Assembly: GCA_014695295.1 (NCBI GenBank)
Contig: JACJNY010000077.1
Location: 59,128 to 123,127 of the forward strand
Length of the DNA stretch: 64,000 nt
Reading direction: 5' to 3'
Origin: Microcoleus sp. FACHB-61
Lineage (GTDB): Bacteria > Cyanobacteriota > Cyanobacteriia > Cyanobacteriales > Microcoleaceae
Shown: piece by piece, positions 25,852 through 33,807 of the stretch
Layout: every line of letters begins with the position of its first letter
How positions within the stretch are numbered: the first letter of the stretch is position 1
Notes under the pieces: generated by a model
The model's database searches: none
Seen by the model: the letters and a program-made list of their open reading frames with translations, nothing else
What the model was told of the DNA's origin: nothing
Made by a program: the position numbers and the translations under genes

Positions 25852-27087
25852 ATGTTTGACTATTTAATCGTCGGAGCAGGATTTGCCGGTAGCGTCATTG
25901 CCGAAAGACTAGCAAATGAAGCCGGAAAAACAGTCTTGATAATTGATACCCGCAACCACATCGGTGGGAACGCATACGATCACTACGACGACCACGGCAT
26001 CCTCGTACACAAATACGGCCCCCACATTTTTCACACCAATTCGCGCCAAGTTTTCGAGTATCTTTCGCGGTTCACCGAGTGGCGGCCCTACGAACACCGC
26101 GTCCTCGCCAGCGTTGACGGTCAACTGCTGCCAATTCCGATCAATCTCAACACCGTAAACGAACTTTACGGACTGAATCTCACCTCATTTGAAGTAGAAG
26201 ATTTCTTCGCGAAAGTAGCAGAACCAAAGGATTACATTCGCACTTCCGAAGATGTCGTTGTCAGCAAAGTCGGCCGCGAACTTTACGAGAAATTCTTCCG
26301 CAACTACACCCGCAAACAGTGGGGAATGGACCCGTCGGAACTCGACAACTCCGTGATTGCGCGCGTACCCACTCGCACTAACCGGGACGATCGCTATTTC
26401 ACCGATACCTATCAAGCAATGCCGCTGCACGGCTACACTCGGATGTTTGAAAAGATGCTGGATCACCCAAACATCAAGGTGATGCTGAATACCGACTACC
26501 GCGAGATTGAGGGTTTTATCCCTTACGGCGAAATGATTTACACCGGGCCGGTGGATACCTATTTCAATTATTGCTACGGCAAACTTCCTTACCGTTCCTT
26601 GGAATTCAAGCACGAAACACTGAACGTACCCGTACACCAAAAAGCACCGGTCGTAAATTACCCCAACGAGCATTTATATACTCGCTGCACGGAGTTTAAA
26701 TACCTCACCGGACAAGAGCATCAAAAAACTAGCATAGTCTACGAATATCCCCAAGCTGAGGGAGACCCTTACTACCCGGTTCCGCGTCCCGAAAATGCCG
26801 AAATTTACAAGAAATATAAGGCTTTGGCTGATGCAACTCCGGGAGTTTCTTTCGTGGGAAGGCTGGCGACTTACAAGTATTACAACATGGATCAAGTGGT
26901 CGCTCAAGCTCTGACAACTTACACTCAAATTACTACCAAGCCGGTGATTGAATTGGTAGAAAATGCTAACGGTTCTGCCTCTAATCTAAGCTCCTCAAAT
27001 GGAGTGATCGAGATCCCAGCCACACCTTCTCTAGAAGTCGCTGCTGTCAACGGCAACGGCAACGGCGGCAAATCTGGTACAAAGTAG
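25852..27087 (+). CDS. glf: UDP-galactopyranose mutase
   Basis: A 411-residue FAD enzyme that interconverts UDP-galactopyranose and UDP-galactofuranose. The N-terminal FAD motif is VGAGFAGSV (7-15), then IGGNAYDHYDDHGILVHKYGPHIFHT (37-62), YTRKQWGMDP (about 153), TRTNRDDRYF (about 173), and the C-terminal YKYYNMDQVVAQAL (about 341-354). The active-site Arg and Tyr regions are intact. About 35 extra C-terminal residues are low-complexity. It provides the galactofuranose donor for the glycosyltransferase upstream. Its substrate links to galT at 31311. Confidence 0.95.
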   Translation: MFDYLIVGAGFAGSVIAERLANEAGKTVLIIDTRNHIGGNAYDHYDDHGILVHKYGPHIFHTNSRQVFEYLSRFTEWRPYEHRVLASVDGQLLPIPINLNTVNELYGLNLTSFEVEDFFAKVAEPKDYIRTSEDVVVSKVGRELYEKFFRNYTRKQWGMDPSELDNSVIARVPTRTNRDDRYFTDTYQAMPLHGYTRMFEKMLDHPNIKVMLNTDYREIEGFIPYGEMIYTGPVDTYFNYCYGKLPYRSLEFKHETLNVPVHQKAPVVNYPNEHLYTRCTEFKYLTGQEHQKTSIVYEYPQAEGDPYYPVPRPENAEIYKKYKALADATPGVSFVGRLATYKYYNMDQVVAQALTTYTQITTKPVIELVENANGSASNLSSSNGVIEIPATPSLEVAAVNGNGNGGKSGTK

Positions 27088-27235
27088 CTGGAAGCTGTGA
27101 ATTTGTAAGGACCAAAATGTCTGGCGATCCGTGCGCACCCTACGGCGGTCCCTAAAAACGTAAGGTATGCACGGATCACCCTACTCGGTTTGGATCAAAA
27201 TTTATTTAACAATTCAAACAAACGTTGAGGTGAAA

Positions 27236-27592
27236 ATGAGAGTTATAGTTAAAATTGTTTTGTCTCATGAGATTTTGCAAACTTCTCAATTTCCGCATTT
27301 CCATAAAGAAATAGAGCGCTTAATTGAAAGTGGTGGCAAAATTCTTATGCTCGATTTCTCAAAAATTAATTTCTTGAAAAATTCGGAGTTAATGGCTGTA
27401 GTGGCGATCGTGAAATTAGTGAGAGACAGCGCCTGTATACTTTTGATATCTGCCATGAGCGAACAAGTTAGAATCCTATTTGAACTCACGGGATTAGAAC
27501 AAATATTTCAGTGTTTGCCTCCTGCAGAAGAACATCCGCTCAAAAGTGAGCTAACTGAACCGTTAGCAGGTTTGCACAGTCTTGCCAGCTAA
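27236..27592 (+). CDS. STAS-domain (anti-anti-sigma-like) protein
   Basis: A 118-residue single STAS domain. The pattern IERLIESGGKILMLDFSKINFLKNSELMAVVAIVKLVRD matches the beta-strand and helix of SpoIIAA-like proteins, with Ser in KNSELMA where a phosphorylatable Ser or Thr usually sits. The ATG at 27236 has an excellent GAGGTG site four bases away, which fixes the start against an upstream frame at 27167. It is the only regulatory-type protein in the carbohydrate locus. Its partner kinase or phosphatase is not in the window. Confidence 0.75.
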   Translation: MRVIVKIVLSHEILQTSQFPHFHKEIERLIESGGKILMLDFSKINFLKNSELMAVVAIVKLVRDSACILLISAMSEQVRILFELTGLEQIFQCLPPAEEHPLKSELTEPLAGLHSLAS

Positions 27593-27769
27593 ACAAAAGT
27601 TTTGAGTTGGAGAGAGCGATCGAGTGAGAAAGGCCCACAGGGGGAGAGGGGGAGACTGCCAGAGGCGGAGACTGTCCGAGTGTCCGAGTGGGGGATGGGA
27701 AAAATTTGGCTTCTTCCTTTCCTTCTTCCTTCCTTTTGAGTAATGACTAATGACTTCGGCCTTCAACAA

Positions 27770-27796
27770 AAGACAGCCTTTAGATGAGGCTGTCTT
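27770..27796. terminator. hairpin before the GH2 gene
   Basis: AAGACAGCCT (27770-27779) pairs perfectly with AGGCTGTCTT (27787-27796) around a seven-base loop. It has no T run on the + side, so it is a structure of uncertain role, possibly ending the STAS-protein transcript. Confidence 0.45.
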
Positions 27797-27886
27797 AATG
27801 TGCAGCAATTTTGCAAATTAATCAGCAAAAAACTTGTCAAAGTGGGGGCAATTGTAGCTAACCTATATATATAACTTCGGGTAGAT

Positions 27887-29776
27887 GTGCCGATGAGTTG
27901 GTTAGGAAGAGAACTAGAAAATTGCGATATTGAAGAGTCTTCCACTCTAGACAGTAAGGTAACTGTTCAAGGGCGGAAAACTGGTTATCCGCGCCCCCAA
28001 TTGCGCCGGAGCAACTGGATTTGTCTCAACGGTCAGTGGAGGTTTGCTTACGACGACGCGGGACGCTGCGTGCAGCCGATCGATATTTCAGAGTGGACTC
28101 ATACTATAGAAGTGCCGTTTGCTCCAGAATCGGCAAAAAGCGGGATCGGCGACACGAATTTTCACGCCAACTGCTGGTACGAGCGCGAATTTGACGTACC
28201 CCACGCAGAAGGAAGAGTTCTCCTCCACTTTGGGGCAGTAGACTACCGCGCCCGCGTCTGGGTGAACGGTCAGTTTGTCATCGAACACGAAGGCGGACAC
28301 ACTCCTTTCACCGCAGACATTACAGCAGTTTTGAACCTCAACGGGCCCCAGCGGGTTACAGTCTGGGCTCAGGACGACCCGCAAGATTTGGAGAAACCGC
28401 GCGGCAAGCAAGACTGGCAAATAGAGCCGCACAGTATTTGGTATCCGCGCACGACCGGCATTTGGCAGACAGTCTGGGTAGAATTCGTGCCTCGCACTTA
28501 TATCGAGCGCATCCGCTGGACTCCGCAGTTTGAACGCTGGGAAATCGGTTTTGAAGCGTTTGTCGCGGGCGATCGCCAGTCGGGAATCCAGATAAAAGTT
28601 AAACTGTCGATCGGCTGTATGCTGCTGGTCAACGACACCTACGAAGTCATCAACGGCGAAATCCACCGCCGCATCGCCCTCTCAGACCCGGGGATCGACG
28701 ACTACCGCAACGAACTGCTGTGGAGTCCCGAAAAGCCGACGCTAATTAACGCTCAAGTGCAGCTGTGGGCCGACGGCAAACTGCTCGACGAGATTAAATC
28801 CTACACCGCCATGCGGACTGTCAGCATCCAGCGCGATCGCTTCATGCTCAACGGCCGCCCCTACTACCTGAGGCTGGTGCTCGACCAAGGTTACTGGCCC
28901 GACACCATGATGACGGCCCCCTCCGACGAAGCTTTGCGCCACGATGTGGAATTAGTCAAAGCAATGGGTTTCAACGGCGTCCGCAAGCACCAAAAAATCG
29001 AAGACCCCCGATTTTTGTACTGGGCCGACGTGCTGGGGCTATTAGTTTGGGAAGAAATGCCCAGCGCCTACCGCTTCACTCCCAAAGCCGTTGACCGGCT
29101 GACGCGGGAGTGGACCGAAGTGATCGACCGCGACTCCAGCCACCCCTGTATCGTAGTCTGGGTGCCGTTCAACGAATCTTGGGGAGTTCCGAATTTAGTC
29201 GAAGCCGCAGCCCACCGCAACTACGTGCAAGCGCTGTATTTCTTGACAAAAACCCTCGATCCGACTCGCCCCGTCATCGGTAACGACGGCTGGGAAAGCA
29301 CCGATACCGACATCCTGGCGATTCACGACTACGACAACAACCCGCAAACCCTAGCCAAGCGCTACGGGCCCGAAGTCCAGCTAACGGATTTGTTCGATCG
29401 CGGGCGTCCGGGAGGGCGCATCCTCACCCTGGACGGCCACCCGCACCAAGGACAGCCGATGATGCTGACAGAATTCGGCGGTATCGCCTGCGCCGGCCAC
29501 GAAAACCCAGATTTTTACAGAGTTTGGGGCTACGTGCGCGCGTGGGACACGACGGAACTGCAAAGGCGCTACACCGCGCTGCTGAAGGTGGTAAACCAAG
29601 TGGAAATGTTCAGTGGATTTTGTTACACGCAGTTGACCGATACTTACCAAGAAGCTAACGGCTTGCTGTATGCCGATCGCACTCCCAAGTTTCCCTTAGA
29701 GGCGATAGCTGCGGCAACTCTCGGCAGCGATATTCCCGAAGACAGTTCACAGTCGCAAGTTATTACTCAGTGCTAA
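27887..29776 (+). CDS. glycoside hydrolase family 2 (beta-galactosidase/glucuronidase-like)
   Basis: A 629-residue GH2 enzyme without a signal peptide. The N-terminal jelly roll (sugar-binding, about 50-190, LNGQWRFAYDD ... VPFAPESAKSGIGDTNF), an immunoglobulin-like middle and a TIM barrel (about 310-610) appear in order. The barrel has the acid/base Glu in VPFNESWGVP and the nucleophile Glu in MMLTEFGG. GH2 enzymes hydrolyse terminal beta-galactosides, glucuronides or mannosides; here the galactose neighbours favour beta-galactoside, as inference. The start may be GTG 27887 or ATG 27893. It is the first of a run of five + strand carbohydrate genes. Confidence 0.9.
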   Translation: MPMSWLGRELENCDIEESSTLDSKVTVQGRKTGYPRPQLRRSNWICLNGQWRFAYDDAGRCVQPIDISEWTHTIEVPFAPESAKSGIGDTNFHANCWYEREFDVPHAEGRVLLHFGAVDYRARVWVNGQFVIEHEGGHTPFTADITAVLNLNGPQRVTVWAQDDPQDLEKPRGKQDWQIEPHSIWYPRTTGIWQTVWVEFVPRTYIERIRWTPQFERWEIGFEAFVAGDRQSGIQIKVKLSIGCMLLVNDTYEVINGEIHRRIALSDPGIDDYRNELLWSPEKPTLINAQVQLWADGKLLDEIKSYTAMRTVSIQRDRFMLNGRPYYLRLVLDQGYWPDTMMTAPSDEALRHDVELVKAMGFNGVRKHQKIEDPRFLYWADVLGLLVWEEMPSAYRFTPKAVDRLTREWTEVIDRDSSHPCIVVWVPFNESWGVPNLVEAAAHRNYVQALYFLTKTLDPTRPVIGNDGWESTDTDILAIHDYDNNPQTLAKRYGPEVQLTDLFDRGRPGGRILTLDGHPHQGQPMMLTEFGGIACAGHENPDFYRVWGYVRAWDTTELQRRYTALLKVVNQVEMFSGFCYTQLTDTYQEANGLLYADRTPKFPLEAIAAATLGSDIPEDSSQSQVITQC

Positions 29777-29865
29777 TGGGTAATTGGTCAAGGAAAAAGT
29801 AAAAATCTCAGATTTTTTTCTGATTTCATTTTTACTTTTTTCCGATATACTTCTTACAAAAATAG

Positions 29866-29931
29866 GGTTGGTAGTAAGGACTTTAGTTTTTTGTAATTAA
29901 GATTTAAGGACTCAAGTCCTGACTGCAAACC
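29866..29931. repeat. family A repeat in the GH2-GH1 spacer
   Basis: GGTTGGTAGTAAGGACTTTAG ends and AAGGACTCAAGTCC ... CTGCAAACC are diverged inverted halves of the family A repeat, in an otherwise empty spacer. Confidence 0.55.
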
Positions 29932-29957
29932 TTAATGCCCCATTACCCATTGGATTG

Positions 29958-31076
29958 ATGTTTCAAAGTTTTTTCATGGGAGGTTTTGAATGTTCCACCC
30001 ACAGATTGTTATCGGGAAAACGCCTAGATGTAACAGCCGCCACCTGTCACGATAAATTTGCAGTCGCCGACTACCAACGCTTGCAACAGCAAGGGATTTA
30101 CACAGTCCGCGAAGGCATCTGCTGGCACTTAATCGAACAGTCGCCCGAAAAATACGATTTTTCCAGCGCCCTGCCAATAATCCGCGCCGCCCGCGACACC
30201 AAAATGCAGGTAATTTGGGATTTGTTTCACTACGGCTGGCCCGACGATATTGATATTTTCAGTCCCGAATTCGTGTCCCGGTTTGCCAACATGGCGCGCG
30301 CTTTTATGGAAGTGCTGACTGAAGAAACCGACGAAACACCTTTTGTCACACCTGTCAATGAAATTTCATTTATTGCTTGGGCCGGCGGCGATTTCGCCTA
30401 CATCAATCCCTTTGCCAAAGGAAGGGGAGACGAGCTCAAAATCCAGTTAGTCAAAGCAGCGATCGCAGCGATAGAATCAGTTTGGGAAGTCAATCCCCGC
30501 AGTCGCATCGTTCAAACCGACCCCGTAATTAACGTTATTGGCGATCCTGACAAACCCGAGGAGCGACACGAGGCGGAAGCTTATCACTTATCTCAATATC
30601 AAGCTTGGGATATGTTGGCCGGACGTTTTCGCCCCGAACTCGGCGGCCAGGAAAAATATCTCGATATTATTGGCGTGAATTATTACGATCGCAATCAGTG
30701 TATTCACAAGGAAGAGCCGATGAAATACACCGATCCGCTGTATCGGCCGTTTAGTGAACAACTGCAAGAAGTGTTCGATCGCTACCGCCGCCCCTTATTC
30801 GTATCAGAAACAGGCGCTGAAGACGATTTTAGACCGATTTGGTTTAATTATGTGTGCACTGAGGTAGTGGCGGCGATGAAAGCAGGAGTTCCGATAGAGG
30901 GAATCTGCTTGTATCCGATTGTCAACCATCCGGGTTGGGACGACGACAGGCACTGTCACAATGGTTTGTGGGATTATTGCAATGAATTGGGCGATCGAGA
31001 AATCTACCAGCCTTTGGCGGATGAATTGCAGTTTCAAAGGCAGCAGATTGAACCCTTGGTGAAGTCGCACAAGTAA
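29958..31076 (+). CDS. GH1-like beta-glycosidase
   Basis: A 372-residue cytoplasmic protein of the GH1/TIM-barrel beta-glucosidase type. The acid/base Glu is in VTPVNEISFIAW (about residue 132) and the nucleophile Glu is in PLFVSETGAED (about 282). It is shorter than typical GH1 enzymes (about 440-480 residues) but both catalytic carboxylates are present, so it is a compact GH1-related glycosidase. ATG 29958 is preferred to TTG 29955. It may cleave disaccharides released by the GH2 neighbour. Confidence 0.83.
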   Translation: MFQSFFMGGFECSTHRLLSGKRLDVTAATCHDKFAVADYQRLQQQGIYTVREGICWHLIEQSPEKYDFSSALPIIRAARDTKMQVIWDLFHYGWPDDIDIFSPEFVSRFANMARAFMEVLTEETDETPFVTPVNEISFIAWAGGDFAYINPFAKGRGDELKIQLVKAAIAAIESVWEVNPRSRIVQTDPVINVIGDPDKPEERHEAEAYHLSQYQAWDMLAGRFRPELGGQEKYLDIIGVNYYDRNQCIHKEEPMKYTDPLYRPFSEQLQEVFDRYRRPLFVSETGAEDDFRPIWFNYVCTEVVAAMKAGVPIEGICLYPIVNHPGWDDDRHCHNGLWDYCNELGDREIYQPLADELQFQRQQIEPLVKSHK

Positions 31077-31310
31077 CAAGTCCGAACTTTACGAGGACGC
31101 TTGGCAAAAAAACTGCTTTCTACCAAAAATCGTCTCGATTACCCACAAAATATTGTTGAGAAACAGGGTTTTTGCTAGACGGTGGGTAACTCTACTTTAG
31201 GGTGCGCAAGGCGCACCTTAGGACTATTTGCGACTTTAGGTAGGGGCGGCTTTTCCACACAGGAAGTTATACTTCAAAAATATCTTAAAGCCGATCGCGC
31301 GCCAAAAAAA

Positions 31311-32396
31311 ATGCACTCCCAAACATTGCTAAAACCAGACGGCCGCCCACTCACACTCTACAGCCGCTACCCAATCCCAGAAGGTATCGCGGCCGTAAGT
31401 CCCAGCAATGAACCGGTACAGGCAAACCCGCACTTTCGCTGGCATCCTTTGCGGGGGGAATGGGTAGCATACGCCAGCCACCGCCAGGGCAGAACCTTCA
31501 TGCCGCCGCCGGAATACAACCCCCTCGCTGCTACAATTAACCCTAAGTTTCCGACAGAATTGCCGCCGGGAGATTACGACGTAGCAGTTTTTGACAATCG
31601 GTTTCCCTCGTTGACTTTGCAGGCAAAAAACGCACCTGCAAATATTGTGGAAACTTTGCCCGCAAAGGGCATTTGCGAAGTGGTAGTGTTTACTCAAGAT
31701 CCTCTGGCTTCCCTCGGTTCTTTAGAGTTATCTCACTTAGAATTGCTGTTAGAAGTATGGGCAGATCGCACTTCAGTTATTGGCAGCAATCCCGAAATTC
31801 AATACGTCTTGCCCTTTGAAAATCGCGGCGTCGAAGTAGGAGTAACTTTGCACCATCCCCACGGTCAAATTTACGCTTATCCGTTCGTGCCACCAGTGCC
31901 GGCGCGGATGTTAGAATGTCAGTCGGTTTACTATCAAAAAAACAGTAGCGGTTTGCTGCAAGATTTGATTCAAAAAGAGATTGCCGATCAACAGCGAATT
32001 ATTTATTTAGACGAAGAGGCGATCGCCTTTGTCCCCGCTTGCGCCCGCTACCCTTACGAAGTGTGGATTGCCCCGATCGCCCCCGCTGCTACATTTATCG
32101 ATTTGACGGAAAAACAGCGTCAATCACTCGCTAAAGCTTTAAAAACAGTCGCCCTTAAATACGACGGTTTGTGGCAGCGCCAATTCCCTTATTTGATGGC
32201 TTGGTTTCAAGCCCCCACAGACGGGAAACCCCATCCCGAAGCGCATTTGCACGCCCAATTTTATCCGCCCTATCGATCTAGCGATCGGCTAAAATACCTC
32301 GCAGGAACTGAACTGGCGGCCGGAATGTTTGCTAACGACGCCTTACCCGAAGAAAAAGCTAAAGAATTGCAAGCCGTATCCATCCATCTATCTTAA
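31311..32396 (+). CDS. galT: galactose-1-phosphate uridylyltransferase
   Basis: A 361-residue GalT of the HIT superfamily that converts galactose-1-phosphate and UDP-glucose to UDP-galactose and glucose-1-phosphate (Leloir pathway). The catalytic histidine motif HHPHGQIYAYP (about residues 184-194) is present, as is DNRFPSLTLQ and HLHAQFYPPYRS (about 305-317). The CxxC zinc site of the E. coli type is not seen. ATG 31311 (MHSQTLLKPDG) is preferred because upstream codons from 31182 cross a repeat-like stretch. Its product feeds UDP-galactopyranose mutase. Confidence 0.92.
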   Translation: MHSQTLLKPDGRPLTLYSRYPIPEGIAAVSPSNEPVQANPHFRWHPLRGEWVAYASHRQGRTFMPPPEYNPLAATINPKFPTELPPGDYDVAVFDNRFPSLTLQAKNAPANIVETLPAKGICEVVVFTQDPLASLGSLELSHLELLLEVWADRTSVIGSNPEIQYVLPFENRGVEVGVTLHHPHGQIYAYPFVPPVPARMLECQSVYYQKNSSGLLQDLIQKEIADQQRIIYLDEEAIAFVPACARYPYEVWIAPIAPAATFIDLTEKQRQSLAKALKTVALKYDGLWQRQFPYLMAWFQAPTDGKPHPEAHLHAQFYPPYRSSDRLKYLAGTELAAGMFANDALPEEKAKELQAVSIHLS

Positions 32397-32423
32397 TAAC
32401 CTTATAAAATTGGTTGGTAATAT

Positions 32424-32556
32424 GGGTTTGTCATAAGGACTTTAGTGCTTATTGACTGCAAGGCTGAAGAGAGGGCTGAAGTCCTCACTACAAACCTTTA
32501 GGAAAAACTGAAGTCCTCACTACAAACCTTTAGGAAAAACTGAAGTTCTCACGAGA
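32424..32556. repeat. family A repeat with 32-base tandem units
   Basis: From 32476 a 32-base unit (CTGAAGTCCTCACTACAAAC plus CTTTAGGAAAAA) occurs about 2.5 times (starts at 32476, 32508 and 32540). It ends directly before the M24-family start. The core is the family A inverted repeat half. Confidence 0.85.
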
Positions 32557-32563
32557 AAATTAG

Positions 32564-33679
32564 ATGATAAACTCATTAAACCCAGAAGTTGACTCCAAAC
32601 TCGAATTCATCCGCAATACCTTAACAGAAACAGGAGCGATCGCCCTTCGCTTGCGAGGCACAGACTGGTTTGCTTGGGCCACAGCCGGCAGTTCCCATAC
32701 AGTATTGCTTACTGCAGAAACCGGAGTAGCAGAAGTTTTAATCACCGCCGAAACAGCTTGGGTTCTCACCGATGAAATCGAAGCCCAGCGCTTGCAAGAC
32801 GAAGAATTGCCATCCAACTTTCAAATGCACATCTATCCTTGGGCAGATGTTGCACAGCGCGAAGCTTTTGTCAAAGAAGTTACTGGTGGCGGTAACGTGA
32901 TGAGCGATCGGCCAATTTATCCCAAAGAAACGCCAATCATCGCATCTTTACAGTCTCGCAAACAGACAATGATGTCAAGCGAATTAGAGCGATACCGGCG
33001 AGTCGGGCGTTTAGCCAGTGAAGCGATGACAGAGGTACTTTCCGCAGCCAAACCGACATGGACAGAATATCAATTAGCGGGAGCCGGTGCAGAGGCATTG
33101 TGGGCCAGAGGTTTGCATCCAGCCCTGACATTAGTTGCTGGAGAAAGGCGTTTGCCGCTGTACCGCCACGCCACCGCAACCTCCGAACAAATTGGGCGAC
33201 AAGCAATGTTAGTATTTTGCGCGAGGGGCTGGGGTTTGTATGCAAATTTAACCAGATTTGTTTGTTTTGACTTTCTTGAGGAAAAGGATTCAGAGTTGCA
33301 CCGACAAGTCAGAGAAATTGAAGCCGTCGGCTTGAATTCGTGCCGGCCGGGAGTATCGCTGAATGCGGTTTATGACACGCTGAAAACTGCTTACGAACAA
33401 CACGGATATCCTCAAGCAATTCGGGAACACCATCAAGGCGGAACTACCGGATATTTGGCGCGAGAAGTTGTGGCGAATCCGGCTACTTCAGATATTTTGG
33501 CAGAAAATATGGCTGTGGCTTGGAATCCGAGTTTGTCCGGAGCAAAAATTGAGGATACGTTTGTAATTAACAGCGATGGAACGTTGGAAAATTTGACTTT
33601 AGATCCTAATTGGCCGAGCGTAGAAGTAGCAGGAAGGTTGCGACCAGTGCCGCTGGAAAGAGGGGGCGAGCAGCTTTAA
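32564..33679 (+). CDS. M24-fold (creatinase/aminopeptidase P-like) protein, several metal ligands absent
   Basis: A 371-residue protein with an N-terminal creatinase-like domain and a C-terminal M24 pita-bread domain (about residues 140-360). Active M24 enzymes hold two metals with Asp, Asp, His, Glu, Glu. Here the strand that should hold DFG and SDITR reads VFCARGWGLYANLTR (both Asp lost), HHQGGTTGY keeps a His, NPSLSG replaces the EPG Glu, and IEDTFVI keeps the last Glu. At most two of five ligands remain, so it is unlikely to be a dinuclear peptidase. It may bind a ligand or carry another activity. It starts ATG at 32564 and is embedded in the carbohydrate locus. Confidence 0.82.
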   Translation: MINSLNPEVDSKLEFIRNTLTETGAIALRLRGTDWFAWATAGSSHTVLLTAETGVAEVLITAETAWVLTDEIEAQRLQDEELPSNFQMHIYPWADVAQREAFVKEVTGGGNVMSDRPIYPKETPIIASLQSRKQTMMSSELERYRRVGRLASEAMTEVLSAAKPTWTEYQLAGAGAEALWARGLHPALTLVAGERRLPLYRHATATSEQIGRQAMLVFCARGWGLYANLTRFVCFDFLEEKDSELHRQVREIEAVGLNSCRPGVSLNAVYDTLKTAYEQHGYPQAIREHHQGGTTGYLAREVVANPATSDILAENMAVAWNPSLSGAKIEDTFVINSDGTLENLTLDPNWPSVEVAGRLRPVPLERGGEQL

Positions 33680-33807
33680 CTTATATCTTTGGGGCGGGTT
33701 CTCCTGCCCACCCCACAAAAACAGATTTATCTATCTAATTAAAGTCGTAACTCATCTAAAAAACCAATATGTTTAATTTGCAACCCCTGTACTAGGACAC
33801 TAATCTA

